Positions 17,771 through 27,671 of a DNA stretch of 39,276 bases are shown here, one piece after another. Position numbers and translations under genes: made by a program. Below the pieces are notes generated by a model. That model was given only the letters and a program-made list of their open reading frames with translations. It ran no database searches and was not told where the DNA came from. The stretch is from positions 1 through 39,276 of the forward strand of contig WGCN01000210.1 of the NCBI GenBank assembly GCA_015493745.1, written 5' to 3'. How positions within the stretch are numbered: the stretch's first letter is position 1; each line of letters begins with the position of its first letter. This DNA comes from Calditrichales bacterium (GTDB taxonomy: Bacteria; Calditrichota; Calditrichia; Calditrichales; J004).

Positions 17771-18997
17771 ATGCCTGCTATCGGAATTTTAGCATTAAGC
17801 GTCGGTGTTTTCGGCGTCACCATCATGCTTTTGGTTGGGGCCCTGACCTATGCCGAAGCGAAATTGGTTCAAAAGGGAAAGGTAAAGCTGCTGATTAACG
17901 GTGACGAGGATAAATCACCGGAAGTGGAAGCCGGTTCCAACCTTTTGGCCACCTTGTCCAATAACGGTATATTTCTGCCGTCGGCCTGCGGGGGGCAGGG
18001 TACATGTGCCATGTGTAAATGCAAGGTGCTCGAGGGCGGTGGCGATGTGTTGCCGACCGAGGAATCTCAACTTTCCCGCGGGGAGGTTAAGGAACATACC
18101 CGTCTGGCCTGCCAGGTTAAGGTAAAACAGGATATGAAAATTGAAATCCCCGAAGAGATTTTCAATATTCACAAGTTTGAATGTACGGTCCGCTCCAATC
18201 ACAATGTGGCCACCTTTATCAAGGAACTGGTTCTGGAACTGCCCGCCGGGCAGCATCTGAACTTTAAGGCCGGCGGTTACATTCAGATTTATATCCCCCC
18301 TTACAACCTTTCCTTTAAGGAGTTTGATGTAGAGGAGCAGTATCGTCCGGATTGGGACCGTTTTAAGTTATGGGATTTAAAGGCCAGTAACGATGAAGAA
18401 ATCTTCCGCGCCTATTCCATGGCCAACCATCCCGCCGAAGGGGATATTGTCATGCTCAATGTGCGTATCGCCACGCCGCCTCCGGGAACCGATTTTCCGC
18501 CGGGAATCTCTTCCTCCTATATCTTTAACCTGAAACCGGGCGATAAGGTGACCGTTAGCGGCCCTTACGGTGAGTTCTTTATCAAGGATACCGACCGTGA
18601 AATGGTTTACATCGGCGGTGGTGCCGGCATGGCTCCCATGCGCAGCCATATTTTTCATCTGTTTCATACACTGAAGACCACCCGCAAGGTGACCTTTTTT
18701 TACGGGGCGCGGTCCAAGCGTGAGATGTTTTATGATGATGATTTTAAAAAAATTGAGGAAAAATTTCCCAATTTTAAATATGTGGTGGCCCTGTCCGATC
18801 CCCAGCCGGAGGACAACTGGACCGGTCCCACGGGTTTTATCCACCAGGCGGTGGAGGAGACCTATCTTTCCAAGCATGAGGCGCCCGAAGATATCGAATA
18901 CTATCTTTGCGGGCCCCCCATGATGCTCAGCGCCGTTCAGAATATGCTATATAATCTGGGTGTGGAAAAAGAAATGATCGCCTTTGACGAATTCTAA
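17771..18997 (+). CDS. nqrF: Na+-translocating NADH:quinone reductase subunit F
   Basis: The electron-entry subunit: it takes hydride from NADH to FAD and passes electrons to a [2Fe-2S] centre. Seen in order: an N-terminal membrane helix (about 5-27); the plant-type ferredoxin domain with C73, C79, C82 and C114; and the FAD domain with [10 protein letters not shown]. The NAD-binding domain follows with [19 protein letters not shown] and YYLCGPPMM, ending in the conserved acidic-aromatic tail. Length 408, as in characterised NqrF. GGAG lies upstream of the ATG. It is the last gene of the operon and is followed by a strong terminator. Confidence 0.97.
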   Translation: MPAIGILALSVGVFGVTIMLLVGALTYAEAKLVQKGKVKLLINGDEDKSPEVEAGSNLLATLSNNGIFLPSACGGQGTCAMCKCKVLEGGGDVLPTEESQLSRGEVKEHTRLACQVKVKQDMKIEIPEEIFNIHKFECTVRSNHNVATFIKELVLELPAGQHLNFKAGGYIQIYIPPYNLSFKEFDVEEQYRPDWDRFKLWDLKASNDEEIFRAYSMANHPAEGDIVMLNVRIATPPPGTDFPPGISSSYIFNLKPGDKVTVSGPYGEFFIKDTDREMVYIGGGAGMAPMRSHIFHLFHTLKTTRKVTFFYGARSKREMFYDDDFKKIEEKFPNFKYVVALSDPQPEDNWTGPTGFIHQAVEETYLSKHEAPEDIEYYLCGPPMMLSAVQNMLYNLGVEKEMIAFDEF

Positions 18998-19006
18998 ATA
19001 CCTTAA

Positions 19007-19038
19007 AAAGCGGATGTGTTTGCATCCGCTTTTTTTTT
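19007..19038 (+). terminator. Intrinsic terminator of the nqr operon
   Basis: AAAGCGGATG (19007-19016) pairs perfectly with its complement at 19023-19032 around a six-base loop, and the T run continues to 19038. It lies ten bases after the nqrF stop. Confidence 0.92.
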
Positions 19039-19281
19039 GATCTGATTCTTCCGCTTTCTAAATTCCTTTATGCCTTTTAATATCGTTTATGTTCCGGACG
19101 AACCGGTTTTCCGTTTTCGTTTGTCTGTCCGTGTCCAAAGAGGAAGATACAAAAATTCCCGCTTTCTGTGTGCGGATAGGTACAAAAACAGCAGCGGAAT
19201 CTTTTTACATTTTCTGAAACATGTTTGGCAATATAACGTCTATCACACTTTCAACGCATACTATCAGGGAGAAACATTAAA

Positions 19282-20406
19282 ATGATCCAACGTGGCCTAA
19301 CTCTATTTTTGATTATTAGCACACTCTTACTCAGTGCCTGCAACAGTTCGCAACAAGCCGATAAAAATCGTGCCGGTAAAAACGATTCGTCACAGGTCAG
19401 TAAAAAAGAGGGTGAAAAACAGGATAAGGATTTCGAGATGATTCCCGTGGAAACCATGATCATCGGGAATGGGGATATCGCCGACTATATCCTGCTCAGT
19501 TCCAACCTGGAAACGGAAATTCAGGCCGATGTGTATAGCCGCTCGCAAGGGGTGGTGGACTCCATAAAAACCGAAGAAGGGCGTTACGTGCAAAAAGGGC
19601 AGGTGATGCTTAAGCTGGAGGCCGACGAATATGTCATCGCCGAGAAAAAAGCCCGCGTGGAATTTGAAAAACAACTGAGTATTTTTAAACGCAATGAAGC
19701 CATGCACGCCAAGGCCCTGCTCAGCAACGAGGAGTTTGAGCAGGCCAAGTACTCTCTGGAAACTGCCCGTCTCAACTGGGAGGACGCCCGTCTGCAACTG
19801 GACTATATGAGTATCCGCTCGCCGATCAGCGGCTGGGTTGGCGACAGGCTGGTAAAGATCGGCCAGCGCATTCAGCCGACGGACAAACTTTTCTCCGTGG
19901 TTAATATCTCGCAGGTGATCGCCGTGGTTAACGTGCCGGAGAAAAATGTGGATGATTTGAAAACGGGCCAACGGGCCATCCTCACCTCCGATAACATCCC
20001 CGGAGTAAAGTTTGAAGGTTTTGTCAAGCGTATCAGTCCGGTGGTGGATCCCGCCAGCGGCACGGTTAAGGTGACGGTCGGCGTCAAAAACAGAAGCCGT
20101 AAGCTTAAACCGGGTATGTTTGTCAATGTCAACCTGATTATTGCCGTTCACCAAAACACGGTGCTGGTGCCCAAGCTGGCCATTGTCTATGAAAACGAGT
20201 ATATGAATGTTTTTGTGGTAAAGGACAGTCTGGCGCACAAGATACGCCTGACCCCCGGTTTTGAGGACAGCGAAAAAATTGAATCCCTGAAGGATTTACA
20301 GGCCGGGGATGAAGTTATCGTTGTGGGGCAGGCCGGATTAAAAGATAAAACCAGGGTACGCGTGGTGGCCCGGCGTGAGAATCCCTATATAAAAACAGCC
20401 CGGTAG
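19282..20406 (+). CDS. RND efflux periplasmic adaptor (membrane fusion protein), lipoprotein
   Basis: A 374-residue adaptor that links an inner-membrane RND pump to an outer-membrane channel. The N-terminus is a lipoprotein signal peptide with lipobox LLSAC, C20 being the lipidation site. It is followed by a charged linker, the first lipoyl half-motif (SQGVVDSIKTEEGRYVQKGQ), a short coiled coil (KKARVEFEKQLSIFKRNEA), the second half (LDYMSIRSPISGWVGDRLV), and the beta-barrel and membrane-proximal domains (KRISPVVDPASGTVKVTV). It stands 45 bases before two RND pump genes in the same direction, so it probably serves both. The 240 bases upstream hold no convincing gene and should contain the promoter. 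The substrate cannot be told from sequence. Confidence 0.92.
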   Translation: MIQRGLTLFLIISTLLLSACNSSQQADKNRAGKNDSSQVSKKEGEKQDKDFEMIPVETMIIGNGDIADYILLSSNLETEIQADVYSRSQGVVDSIKTEEGRYVQKGQVMLKLEADEYVIAEKKARVEFEKQLSIFKRNEAMHAKALLSNEEFEQAKYSLETARLNWEDARLQLDYMSIRSPISGWVGDRLVKIGQRIQPTDKLFSVVNISQVIAVVNVPEKNVDDLKTGQRAILTSDNIPGVKFEGFVKRISPVVDPASGTVKVTVGVKNRSRKLKPGMFVNVNLIIAVHQNTVLVPKLAIVYENEYMNVFVVKDSLAHKIRLTPGFEDSEKIESLKDLQAGDEVIVVGQAGLKDKTRVRVVARRENPYIKTAR

Positions 20407-20451
20407 TTTCCGAACCCAGCAATAATTTTATCGCCAACGGAGCATGTATTA

Positions 20452-23400
20452 ATGAGTCAGCAATCTTCCGATATATCAAAAACATTTTATAAGTTTACCA
20501 CCACACGGCCGGTGGCCATTTTGATGGTTGTGATCGGCGTGGTCGTATTTGGGGTGATCTCCTATCAACAACTGCCCCTGAACCTGATGCCGGATATGAC
20601 CTATCCCAGCCTGACCGTGCGCACGGAGTATCCCGGCGCCGCGCCGGAGGAGGTGGAAACATCGATTTCCCGGCCGGTGGAACAGGCCCTGGGGGTGGTG
20701 GATAATCTGGTTTCCATCAGCAGTATTTCCAAGGCCGAGCAATCGGATGTTATTCTCGATTTTACCTGGGATACGGATATGGACAAGGCCACCGCCGATG
20801 TCCGTGAAAAACTGGATCAGGTTTTTCTGCCGGATGACGCCAAGCGGCCGTTGATTCTGCGCTTTGATCCCTCCCTGGATCCGATTATGCGTCTGGCCCT
20901 CTATGGCAAGGAGAACCTGACCTATATCCGTTACATCGGCGAGGAACAGCTTAAACGCGCCCTGGAAACCATCGACGGCGTGGCCGCCGTTAAGGTCAAG
21001 GGCGGTCTGGAAGAAGAGATACGGGTGGAGCTGAATGAACGTGCCATGACTCAGATCGGTATGAACATCGAAACGGTAAAAAGCCGTTTGTCGGAGGAGA
21101 ATGTCAATCTGGCCGGAGGTAACCTTAAAGAGGGACAAACCGAATACCTGGTGCGCACCCTCAATGAGTTCCGCACCCTTAAGGAGATAGAAGAGCTTGT
21201 TGTCGGCCGTTTTAACAATGTGGATATCAAAATCAAGGATGTCGGCCACGTCTACCGCACCCACAAGGAACGCCAGATCATTACCCGTGTGGATGGTAAG
21301 GAAAGTGTGGAAATCGAGATATATAAGGAGGCCGACGCCAATATTGTGGAGGTGGCTCACCGGGTCAAGGATCGTCTGTACGGAACAAAAGAGCAGCGCG
21401 AGTATGTGGCGGCGATGAAAAACCCCCAAAAAGTTAAAAAGGAAAAGAAACCCGAACCCCGCAAAAATGAGAAAAAGGGGCGTCGCGGCCGGCGTGGTTC
21501 CCGTGGCGGGCCCATGGACCGGGAAGCCTTTAAAAAAGCCCAAATGACTAATTTTCTGGCCTATGAGCTTCCGGGTGATATAAAAATCGAGACCTTGTCC
21601 GACCAGTCGATCTTTATAGAAAGCTCGGTCAATGAGGTTAAGGAAACAGCCATCACGGGCGGTCTGCTGGCCATTGTCGTGCTTTTTGTGTTTCTGCGCC
21701 TGCTTTCGCCCACGGTGATTATCGCCCTGTCTATCCCGATTTCCATAATAGCCACATTCGCGCCGATGAAGATTTTCGGGGTATCGCTCAATATCATGTC
21801 CCTGGGCGGTCTGGCCCTGGGGGTGGGGATGCTGGTGGACAACAGTATCGTGGTGCTGGAAAGCATCAGTCGCCGCCGGGAAAAGGGCGACTCGCTGGTG
21901 GAGGCCACCATCCGCGGCGTCAGTGAAGTGGGCGGGGCGGTCACGGCCTCCACCCTGACCACCGTGGCCGTATTTTTCCCCATCGTTTTTGTACAGGGCG
22001 TGGCCGGGCAGGTGTTTGGCGATATGGCCCTGACCATTGTCTTCTCGTTGCTGGCCTCCCTGGCCGTGGCTCTGTTTCTCATACCCATGCTCTCATCACG
22101 GCAAATTTCCAGTTTTACCCGGGCCGGAGATCTAAAGGCCCTGCCTGCCAAATATATTCTGAACATGCCTCTGAAGGATAAAGTGGACGCTTTCTTCTCC
22201 CGTGAGGGTGAGAAAGACGGCAAGGGATTTACTCACTGGATTGGTTTATTGGGGCAAACGGTCTCCGGCTGGTTCGGAAGCAGCCTGAAGGTTCTGATTT
22301 TTGTTTTGCTGTCGGTATTTAAAATCGCCGGTGTGACGGTAGCAACCTTATTTACTCCACTGCTATTCTGGCTTAAACCGGGGAACGGTTCCTATACCGC
22401 CTGGCTGACCGGGCTTTCCCGGGGCAGAGACCCGCAAGAGAAGAAAACGGGCAATCCGCTTTGGGTCGGATACGAACAGGTAAATTCAACGCCGCTGTTA
22501 TTTCAGGATTTTAGGGGATATTTCGGTAACTGGTCGGGTACTGCATTGTGGATGAAAATCCTCAAGGTGTTTTTTGCCCCGCTGATGTTGGCGTTTTATC
22601 TGTTAAAATTTATCACCTATGCTACCTTTGAGATCCTTTTTCGCGTGATACACGGGCTGGTGCTGATTATCGGGCTGTTGATATACATGCTTATTATGCT
22701 CTTTCGATTGCTGCTTACCGTACCCACCCGTATGGTTGTTGCAACTTTTGACTGGGGTTACGGTCTGATTGAGAAAGGCTATCCCCGCTTATTGACGGCC
22801 GCCATACAAAATCGCTGGTCCATGTTAGCCGGTGTATTGATTTTGTTTGTTCTAACCGTTTTTGGTCTGGGCCCGCGTTTGGGCAGCGAACTGATTCCCG
22901 AAGTGGCCCAGGGTGAGTTTTTCGTGGAACTGCGCATGCCCATCGGCACACCTGTGGAAGAAACCGATGAACGCATCATACCGATTGTGGAAAAAATAGC
23001 GACCATGGAGGGTGTGGCCAAGGTGGCCTCGGTGGCCGGTACGGATAAGAGCGCCACTTCCGATAGCGAAGAAGGTGAAAATACGGCCAAGCTGACGGTG
23101 ACCATCACGCCCGGGCTCGACTTCGAGAGCATGGAACAAAAACTGATCCATAACATCCGCAGCCTGATGCAGAGCTATCCCGGCATCTCGGCCAACATTG
23201 CCCGCCCGACGCTGTTCAGTTTTAAAACGCCTATCGAAGTGCATCTTAAAGGTTACAGCCTGGCCAAACTGCAAAAATACAGCCGCAACATTGAACAGGT
23301 GATGGCCAATATTCCGGGGGTGGTGGACGCCAAAAGCAATATCCAGCGTGGTAACCCCGAGGTGCAAATCTATTATGACCGGAAACGGCTAGCCCTGTAC

Positions 23401-24339
23401 GGGCTGAATGTGCTGCAGGTGGCCAACATCGTGCGCAATAAGATCCGTGGCGACGTGGCCACCGAATTCCGTCAGGAAGACCGTAAGATAGATGTACTGG
23501 TGCGGCTGCGGGAAAGCGACAAGGAAAGCATTGACGACCTGCGGCGTATCGTGGTTAATCCCGGTTCCCCGGTGGCCGTGCAGCTTAACTCCGTGGCTGA
23601 AATCCGCATCAACGAAGGACCGTCCGAAATCCGGCGCGTGGATCAGACCCGGACGGCGGTCATCACCGCCAATGTTGAAGATGGTTACAGCCTGTCGGAG
23701 ATCAGCGGTAAAATATACGAGGCCCTTGTGGCTATGGATTTGCCCCAGGAATTTACTTTTGAACTGGCCGGTCAGAACAAAGAGATGGAAACATCGTTAA
23801 ACTCTCTGATTCTGGCGCTGGCTCTGGCGATTTTTCTGGTATATATTGTGATGGCTTCACAGTTCGAATCGCTGGTTCATCCTTTTATTATCATATTTAC
23901 CATACCGCTGGCGCTGATTGGTGTGATCATTTTTCTCTATCTGCTGGGCATTCCGCTGAGTATTGTGGTCTTTCTCGGTTTGATCATGCTGGCGGGGATC
24001 GTGGTTAACAATGCCATCGTGCTGGTCGATTTTATCAACCAGTTGCGGGAAAGGGGGCTGGAAAAACGCCGGGCCATTCTGGAGGCCGGTCAAACCCGTT
24101 TGCGGCCCATCCTGATGACCACCATGACCACGGTGCTGGGTTTGCTGCCCATGGCCCTCGGGCTTGGCGACGGCGCGGAAATACGCACTCCGATGGCCAT
24201 AACGGTTATCGTCGGCCTGTTGTCTTCAACGTTGCTGACACTGGTGGTGATTCCGGTGGTGTATGATATTGTTACCGGTGATAAAAAACCGCAGACAGAA
24301 AGTGATGATCCGTCCTCATTGACGGCCACGCATGTATAA
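20452..24339 (+). CDS. RND efflux pump, enlarged by two insertions
   Basis: Inner-membrane proton-driven pump of the HAE1-like RND family. Normal members have about 1,030 residues; this one has 1,295. Conserved parts: N-terminal helix and FTTTRPVAILM, the porter-domain sequence TEYPGAAPEEVE, TM4 with the proton-relay aspartate D463 in GMLVDNSIVVLES, and the TM10-12 region with GIVVNNAIVLVDFIN. Extra material lies in two places. Residues about 323-365 form a very basic low-complexity stretch (KKEKKPEPRKNEKKGRRG) in the first periplasmic loop. Residues about 555-785, between TM6 and TM7, hold roughly 190 more residues than usual, with several strongly hydrophobic segments (such as VLIFVLLSVFKIAGVTVATL and GLVLIIGLLIYMLIMLFRLL). 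The reading frame is continuous, so these are true insertions. Operon partner of the pump at 24358. Confidence 0.9.
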   Translation: MSQQSSDISKTFYKFTTTRPVAILMVVIGVVVFGVISYQQLPLNLMPDMTYPSLTVRTEYPGAAPEEVETSISRPVEQALGVVDNLVSISSISKAEQSDVILDFTWDTDMDKATADVREKLDQVFLPDDAKRPLILRFDPSLDPIMRLALYGKENLTYIRYIGEEQLKRALETIDGVAAVKVKGGLEEEIRVELNERAMTQIGMNIETVKSRLSEENVNLAGGNLKEGQTEYLVRTLNEFRTLKEIEELVVGRFNNVDIKIKDVGHVYRTHKERQIITRVDGKESVEIEIYKEADANIVEVAHRVKDRLYGTKEQREYVAAMKNPQKVKKEKKPEPRKNEKKGRRGRRGSRGGPMDREAFKKAQMTNFLAYELPGDIKIETLSDQSIFIESSVNEVKETAITGGLLAIVVLFVFLRLLSPTVIIALSIPISIIATFAPMKIFGVSLNIMSLGGLALGVGMLVDNSIVVLESISRRREKGDSLVEATIRGVSEVGGAVTASTLTTVAVFFPIVFVQGVAGQVFGDMALTIVFSLLASLAVALFLIPMLSSRQISSFTRAGDLKALPAKYILNMPLKDKVDAFFSREGEKDGKGFTHWIGLLGQTVSGWFGSSLKVLIFVLLSVFKIAGVTVATLFTPLLFWLKPGNGSYTAWLTGLSRGRDPQEKKTGNPLWVGYEQVNSTPLLFQDFRGYFGNWSGTALWMKILKVFFAPLMLAFYLLKFITYATFEILFRVIHGLVLIIGLLIYMLIMLFRLLLTVPTRMVVATFDWGYGLIEKGYPRLLTAAIQNRWSMLAGVLILFVLTVFGLGPRLGSELIPEVAQGEFFVELRMPIGTPVEETDERIIPIVEKIATMEGVAKVASVAGTDKSATSDSEEGENTAKLTVTITPGLDFESMEQKLIHNIRSLMQSYPGISANIARPTLFSFKTPIEVHLKGYSLAKLQKYSRNIEQVMANIPGVVDAKSNIQRGNPEVQIYYDRKRLALYGLNVLQVANIVRNKIRGDVATEFRQEDRKIDVLVRLRESDKESIDDLRRIVVNPGSPVAVQLNSVAEIRINEGPSEIRRVDQTRTAVITANVEDGYSLSEISGKIYEALVAMDLPQEFTFELAGQNKEMETSLNSLILALALAIFLVYIVMASQFESLVHPFIIIFTIPLALIGVIIFLYLLGIPLSIVVFLGLIMLAGIVVNNAIVLVDFINQLRERGLEKRRAILEAGQTRLRPILMTTMTTVLGLLPMALGLGDGAEIRTPMAITVIVGLLSSTLLTLVVIPVVYDIVTGDKKPQTESDDPSSLTATHV

Positions 24340-24357
24340 TCGATTTAGGGAAAAATT

Positions 24358-27300
24358 ATGATTCGTAAAAAGCTTAAAGGTAAAGTCAGCCTGTTGCCCC
24401 GCCTGGCACTGACCCGTCCCGTTAGTGTCAGCATGTCCCTGGTGGCCCTGCTGGTGGTCGGTTTCATTGCCTATAAGGCTATGCCCGTGGAGCTGATGCC
24501 GGCCGGGTTTACGCCGCCGTTCCTGGGCGTGTGGACACCCTATCCCAACGCCAACCCGGAAGAGGTGGAACAACTGATCGCCCGCCCGATCGAAGAGATG
24601 GTGCGTACCATCAAGGGACTGAAAAAGGTAAATACCTACAGCCAGGCCAATGGCTGCTGGACCTTTTTGCGCTTTAATCAGAGTGCCGATATGGATTTGG
24701 CCTATTCCCAGCTACGCGACCGTATAGACCGGGTGAAGCCGGAGCTGCCCGATGATGTGGAACGGCTTTATATACGCAAGTGGAACAATGATGACGAGCC
24801 GATCATGTGGATCGTCATGATTCCCGACCGGGAAATCCGGGATCCCTACTACTTTACGGAAAGTCACATAAAAAAGCCGTTGGAACGGGTGGATGGCGTG
24901 GCCAATGTGGAGATTTTCGGCGCCGATGAAAAATCGATCCAAATTCTGATCGATCAGGATCAGATTAAAAGGTTTAAAATAAATTTATATGATGTGATTA
25001 CCGTTTTGCGGGAGGATAATTTTGCCATTTCCAGCGGCAACCTGCGTGACGGCGGTAACAAGATATTTGTACGTTCTGTGGGCAAGTTTCGCTCCATCGA
25101 TGATATCCGGCGCATACCGGTTAAAGGGCCCAATATTTTGTTAAAGGATATTGCCGCCGTTGTGTACGATGTGCCGGAAAAAACCTGGGTGCAGCGCCTG
25201 AACGGCAAACCGGCCATCCAACTGGGAATTTATAAGGAATCCATGGCCAACACCGTGGAACTGAGCCTGGCCGTCAGAAAAGTGTTTGAGGAGGATTTTA
25301 AAAACGACCCGCAACTGGCCCATTTTGAAGTGGAAATTCTCTTTGATCAGGGTGAGCATATTCTGGAGTCCATCGATAACCTGAAAAGCGCCGGTATTTG
25401 GGGCGGCTTTTTTGCTTTTATCGTACTCTACTTTTTCCTGCGGCGCTTCCGCATGACCCTGATGCTCAATCTTTCCATACCGCTGTCCATTCTGTTCAGT
25501 CTGATGGTGATGTACTTCATGGGCTGGACGCTCAATCTGATCACCATGATGGGTTTGATGATATCCATCGGTATGGTGGTGGACAACAGCATCGTGGTGC
25601 TGGAAAATATTTATCGTAAGCGCAATGAGGGGCTGGACAATGTGGAGGCCGCGGCCCAGGGAACCAGCGAGGTTTCCCTGGCGGTAACCATGGCCACTTT
25701 TACCACCATCGTCGTTTTTTTACCGATGATCCTGATGAATGATGACATGGGTTTTCAGTTTTATATGTTGCGTATCGGCGTGCCGGTGATGATATCGCTG
25801 TTGGCCTCCCTGTTCGTAGCCATGGTGCTTATTCCGCTGGTGGCCACCAAGGTGGTTTCCCGCAGGAAAGTAAAGGAACCGCCCGTTATAAGCCTGATGA
25901 CCGAAAAGTACACCGGCTTTTTGCGCCTGGCTTTGAATCACCGTCTGGAAACTTTTCTGGTACTGGTGGCCGTATTGTTTTCCCTGAAATTTGCCATGGA
26001 CAATGTGGCGCAAACGGACAATATGAGCGGTAATATTAACGACTTTCGCCTCTTTTTGGATTTGCCGGATAACTATTCCCTGGAGGATGCGGCCAGGGTG
26101 GTGCATATGGTGGAGGATTCCATCCGTGTCCGCTCCGATCGCTACAATATCAAGGCCATTGATGTGCGTTACCGGAAGACCGGGGCACGTTTTAATGTCT
26201 TTTTGAAAAAGGAACCGCCCATGGCCTGGTATGATGCCGTCTGGAGCGCGGGGAAAACGCTGTTGGGAGTTAAGGATACCCTGATAATGGAGCGCGACGC
26301 CGTGGTTGAGGATGTGAAAAAACATCTGCCCGAGCTGCCCGGTGTTACGGTGCGCACCAGTTGGCGGCGAAGCGGCAACAGCGACGAGGCTTCGGTAACC
26401 CTGAATCTGTTTGGCGATGATACGCGCAAACTGGCCGAATTGAGCAAGGAAGTGGAACGAAGACTGAAATCGATACCGGAAATCATCAGCGTGGAAACCG
26501 ACCGGGAGAAAGGGCAGGATGAAATCCATCTGATCATAAAGCGCGAGGAGATCAAGGCCTTCGGCATCAGCCCGCAAACGATTACCGGCACCATCATGTA
26601 TATGCTGCGCGGCATTCAATTGCCGAAATTCCAGTCCGACGACCGTGAAATCAATATGAAAATCCAGTTGCGGGAAAGTGACCGCGAGAATTTGCAGCAG
26701 TTGAAAAATATAACCTTTTTTGCCCAGAACGGCAGGGAAATTCCGCTGGCCTCCCTGGTCACCATCAAGATTACCAAGGGGTTTGGGGCCATCAGCCGGG
26801 AAAACGGCAAGACCTTCCTGGCGGTTAAAGCCAACACCACGGCGGATAACCTGGGTATGATCCATAAGAAAATCGACAAGGCCATGGCCGGTTTTGAGAT
26901 GCCCTACGGCTATAACTGGACCAAGGGTAACCGGTTTGCCAATATCCGCGATCGTAATGAAAGCCAGAGATTCGGTGTTATCCTGGCTATTGTTTTTGTT
27001 TACCTGTTGATGGGAATCCTGTTCGAATCGTTTATCCTGCCGCTTTCGGTGATTATGTCCATACCCTTCTCGTTCGTCGGTGCTTACTGGATGCTCTATA
27101 TCACCGGCACGCCCTTTGACACCATGAGTTCGATCGGGTTGATCATTCTGATCGGCATAGTGGTTAATAACGCCATTGTGCTGATCGATACGGTTAACCG
27201 CCTGCGCCTGGAAGGTTTTAGCCGAATGGACGCCCTGCAGGAGGCGGGGCGTAAGCGGCTGCGACCGATTCTGATGACCGCCTTTACCACCATCGGCGGA

Positions 27301-27525
27301 TTGATTCCCATGGCTCTCGGTAATGCCAAGATGATCGGCATCTCCTATAAACCGATGGGGCTGACCATTATCGGCGGTTTGATGTTTTCCACGCTGGTTT
27401 CCCTGATTGCCGTGCCCTATGCCTATATGATTTTTGATGATTTTCGAGTTTACCTGCGCCGGGTGGTCAGCGGAGCCATAGTCCGAAAGCTGAAAAAAGA
27501 AGGGGAAACCGTCACGACGGGATAG
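24358..27525 (+). CDS. Second RND efflux pump of the operon
   Basis: A 1,055-residue RND transporter of normal size starting 18 bases after the first pump. It shows LTRPVSVSMSLVALLVVGF in TM1, the porter sequence TPYPNANPEEVE, TM4 with proton-relay D409 in GMVVDNSIVVLEN, and the C-terminal GIVVNNAIVLIDTVNRL and AGRKRLRPILMTAFTT. It is clearly different from the first pump and lacks its insertions. One adaptor plus two RND genes recalls MdtABC-type systems, in which two RND proteins form mixed trimers; whether these two do is not known. No outer-membrane channel gene follows; a TolC-type partner would have to come from elsewhere. Confidence 0.93.
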   Translation: MIRKKLKGKVSLLPRLALTRPVSVSMSLVALLVVGFIAYKAMPVELMPAGFTPPFLGVWTPYPNANPEEVEQLIARPIEEMVRTIKGLKKVNTYSQANGCWTFLRFNQSADMDLAYSQLRDRIDRVKPELPDDVERLYIRKWNNDDEPIMWIVMIPDREIRDPYYFTESHIKKPLERVDGVANVEIFGADEKSIQILIDQDQIKRFKINLYDVITVLREDNFAISSGNLRDGGNKIFVRSVGKFRSIDDIRRIPVKGPNILLKDIAAVVYDVPEKTWVQRLNGKPAIQLGIYKESMANTVELSLAVRKVFEEDFKNDPQLAHFEVEILFDQGEHILESIDNLKSAGIWGGFFAFIVLYFFLRRFRMTLMLNLSIPLSILFSLMVMYFMGWTLNLITMMGLMISIGMVVDNSIVVLENIYRKRNEGLDNVEAAAQGTSEVSLAVTMATFTTIVVFLPMILMNDDMGFQFYMLRIGVPVMISLLASLFVAMVLIPLVATKVVSRRKVKEPPVISLMTEKYTGFLRLALNHRLETFLVLVAVLFSLKFAMDNVAQTDNMSGNINDFRLFLDLPDNYSLEDAARVVHMVEDSIRVRSDRYNIKAIDVRYRKTGARFNVFLKKEPPMAWYDAVWSAGKTLLGVKDTLIMERDAVVEDVKKHLPELPGVTVRTSWRRSGNSDEASVTLNLFGDDTRKLAELSKEVERRLKSIPEIISVETDREKGQDEIHLIIKREEIKAFGISPQTITGTIMYMLRGIQLPKFQSDDREINMKIQLRESDRENLQQLKNITFFAQNGREIPLASLVTIKITKGFGAISRENGKTFLAVKANTTADNLGMIHKKIDKAMAGFEMPYGYNWTKGNRFANIRDRNESQRFGVILAIVFVYLLMGILFESFILPLSVIMSIPFSFVGAYWMLYITGTPFDTMSSIGLIILIGIVVNNAIVLIDTVNRLRLEGFSRMDALQEAGRKRLRPILMTAFTTIGGLIPMALGNAKMIGISYKPMGLTIIGGLMFSTLVSLIAVPYAYMIFDDFRVYLRRVVSGAIVRKLKKEGETVTTG

Positions 27526-27538
27526 TGCTGCGTACCTT

Positions 27539-27559
27539 CAAATACCAAATACCAAATAC
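27539..27559. repeat. Short tandem repeat, three copies of CAAATAC
   Basis: Three perfect 7-base copies (27539-27545, 27546-27552, 27553-27559) followed by a decaying A-rich stretch to about 27578. It lies in the 146-base gap between two convergent operons, where no clear terminator was seen. Confidence 0.6.
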
Positions 27560-27671
27560 AAAATAAAAAATACAAAACAGGGGTTAAGTACAGGGCGCCG
27601 GGCAGATGTCGGCGCCTGCCGCTGACTCCCGTTACGCCGGGAAACCTTGCCGCGGAGGTCCAGGTACGGTT

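Noticed and set aside
13144-18997. RNF complex instead of NQR
   Set aside because: NqrF with ferredoxin plus FAD/NAD domains, and NqrA without full RnfC cysteine motifs, exclude RNF.
19070-19285. 71-codon frame between the nqr terminator and the adaptor gene
   Set aside because: No homology recognised, weak start, overlaps the start of the adaptor gene by four bases; more likely promoter region.
20476-21543. 355-codon minus-strand frame opposite the first RND pump
   Set aside because: Same reason: antisense to conserved RND porter sequence, histidine/glycine-rich shadow composition.
25720-26865. 381-codon minus-strand frame opposite the second RND pump
   Set aside because: Shadow of a well-supported gene; no protein family features.
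27539-27580. Tandem CAAATAC copies as a possible CRISPR or iteron array
   Set aside because: Only three 7-base units without spacers or an adjacent replication gene; a simple sequence repeat.
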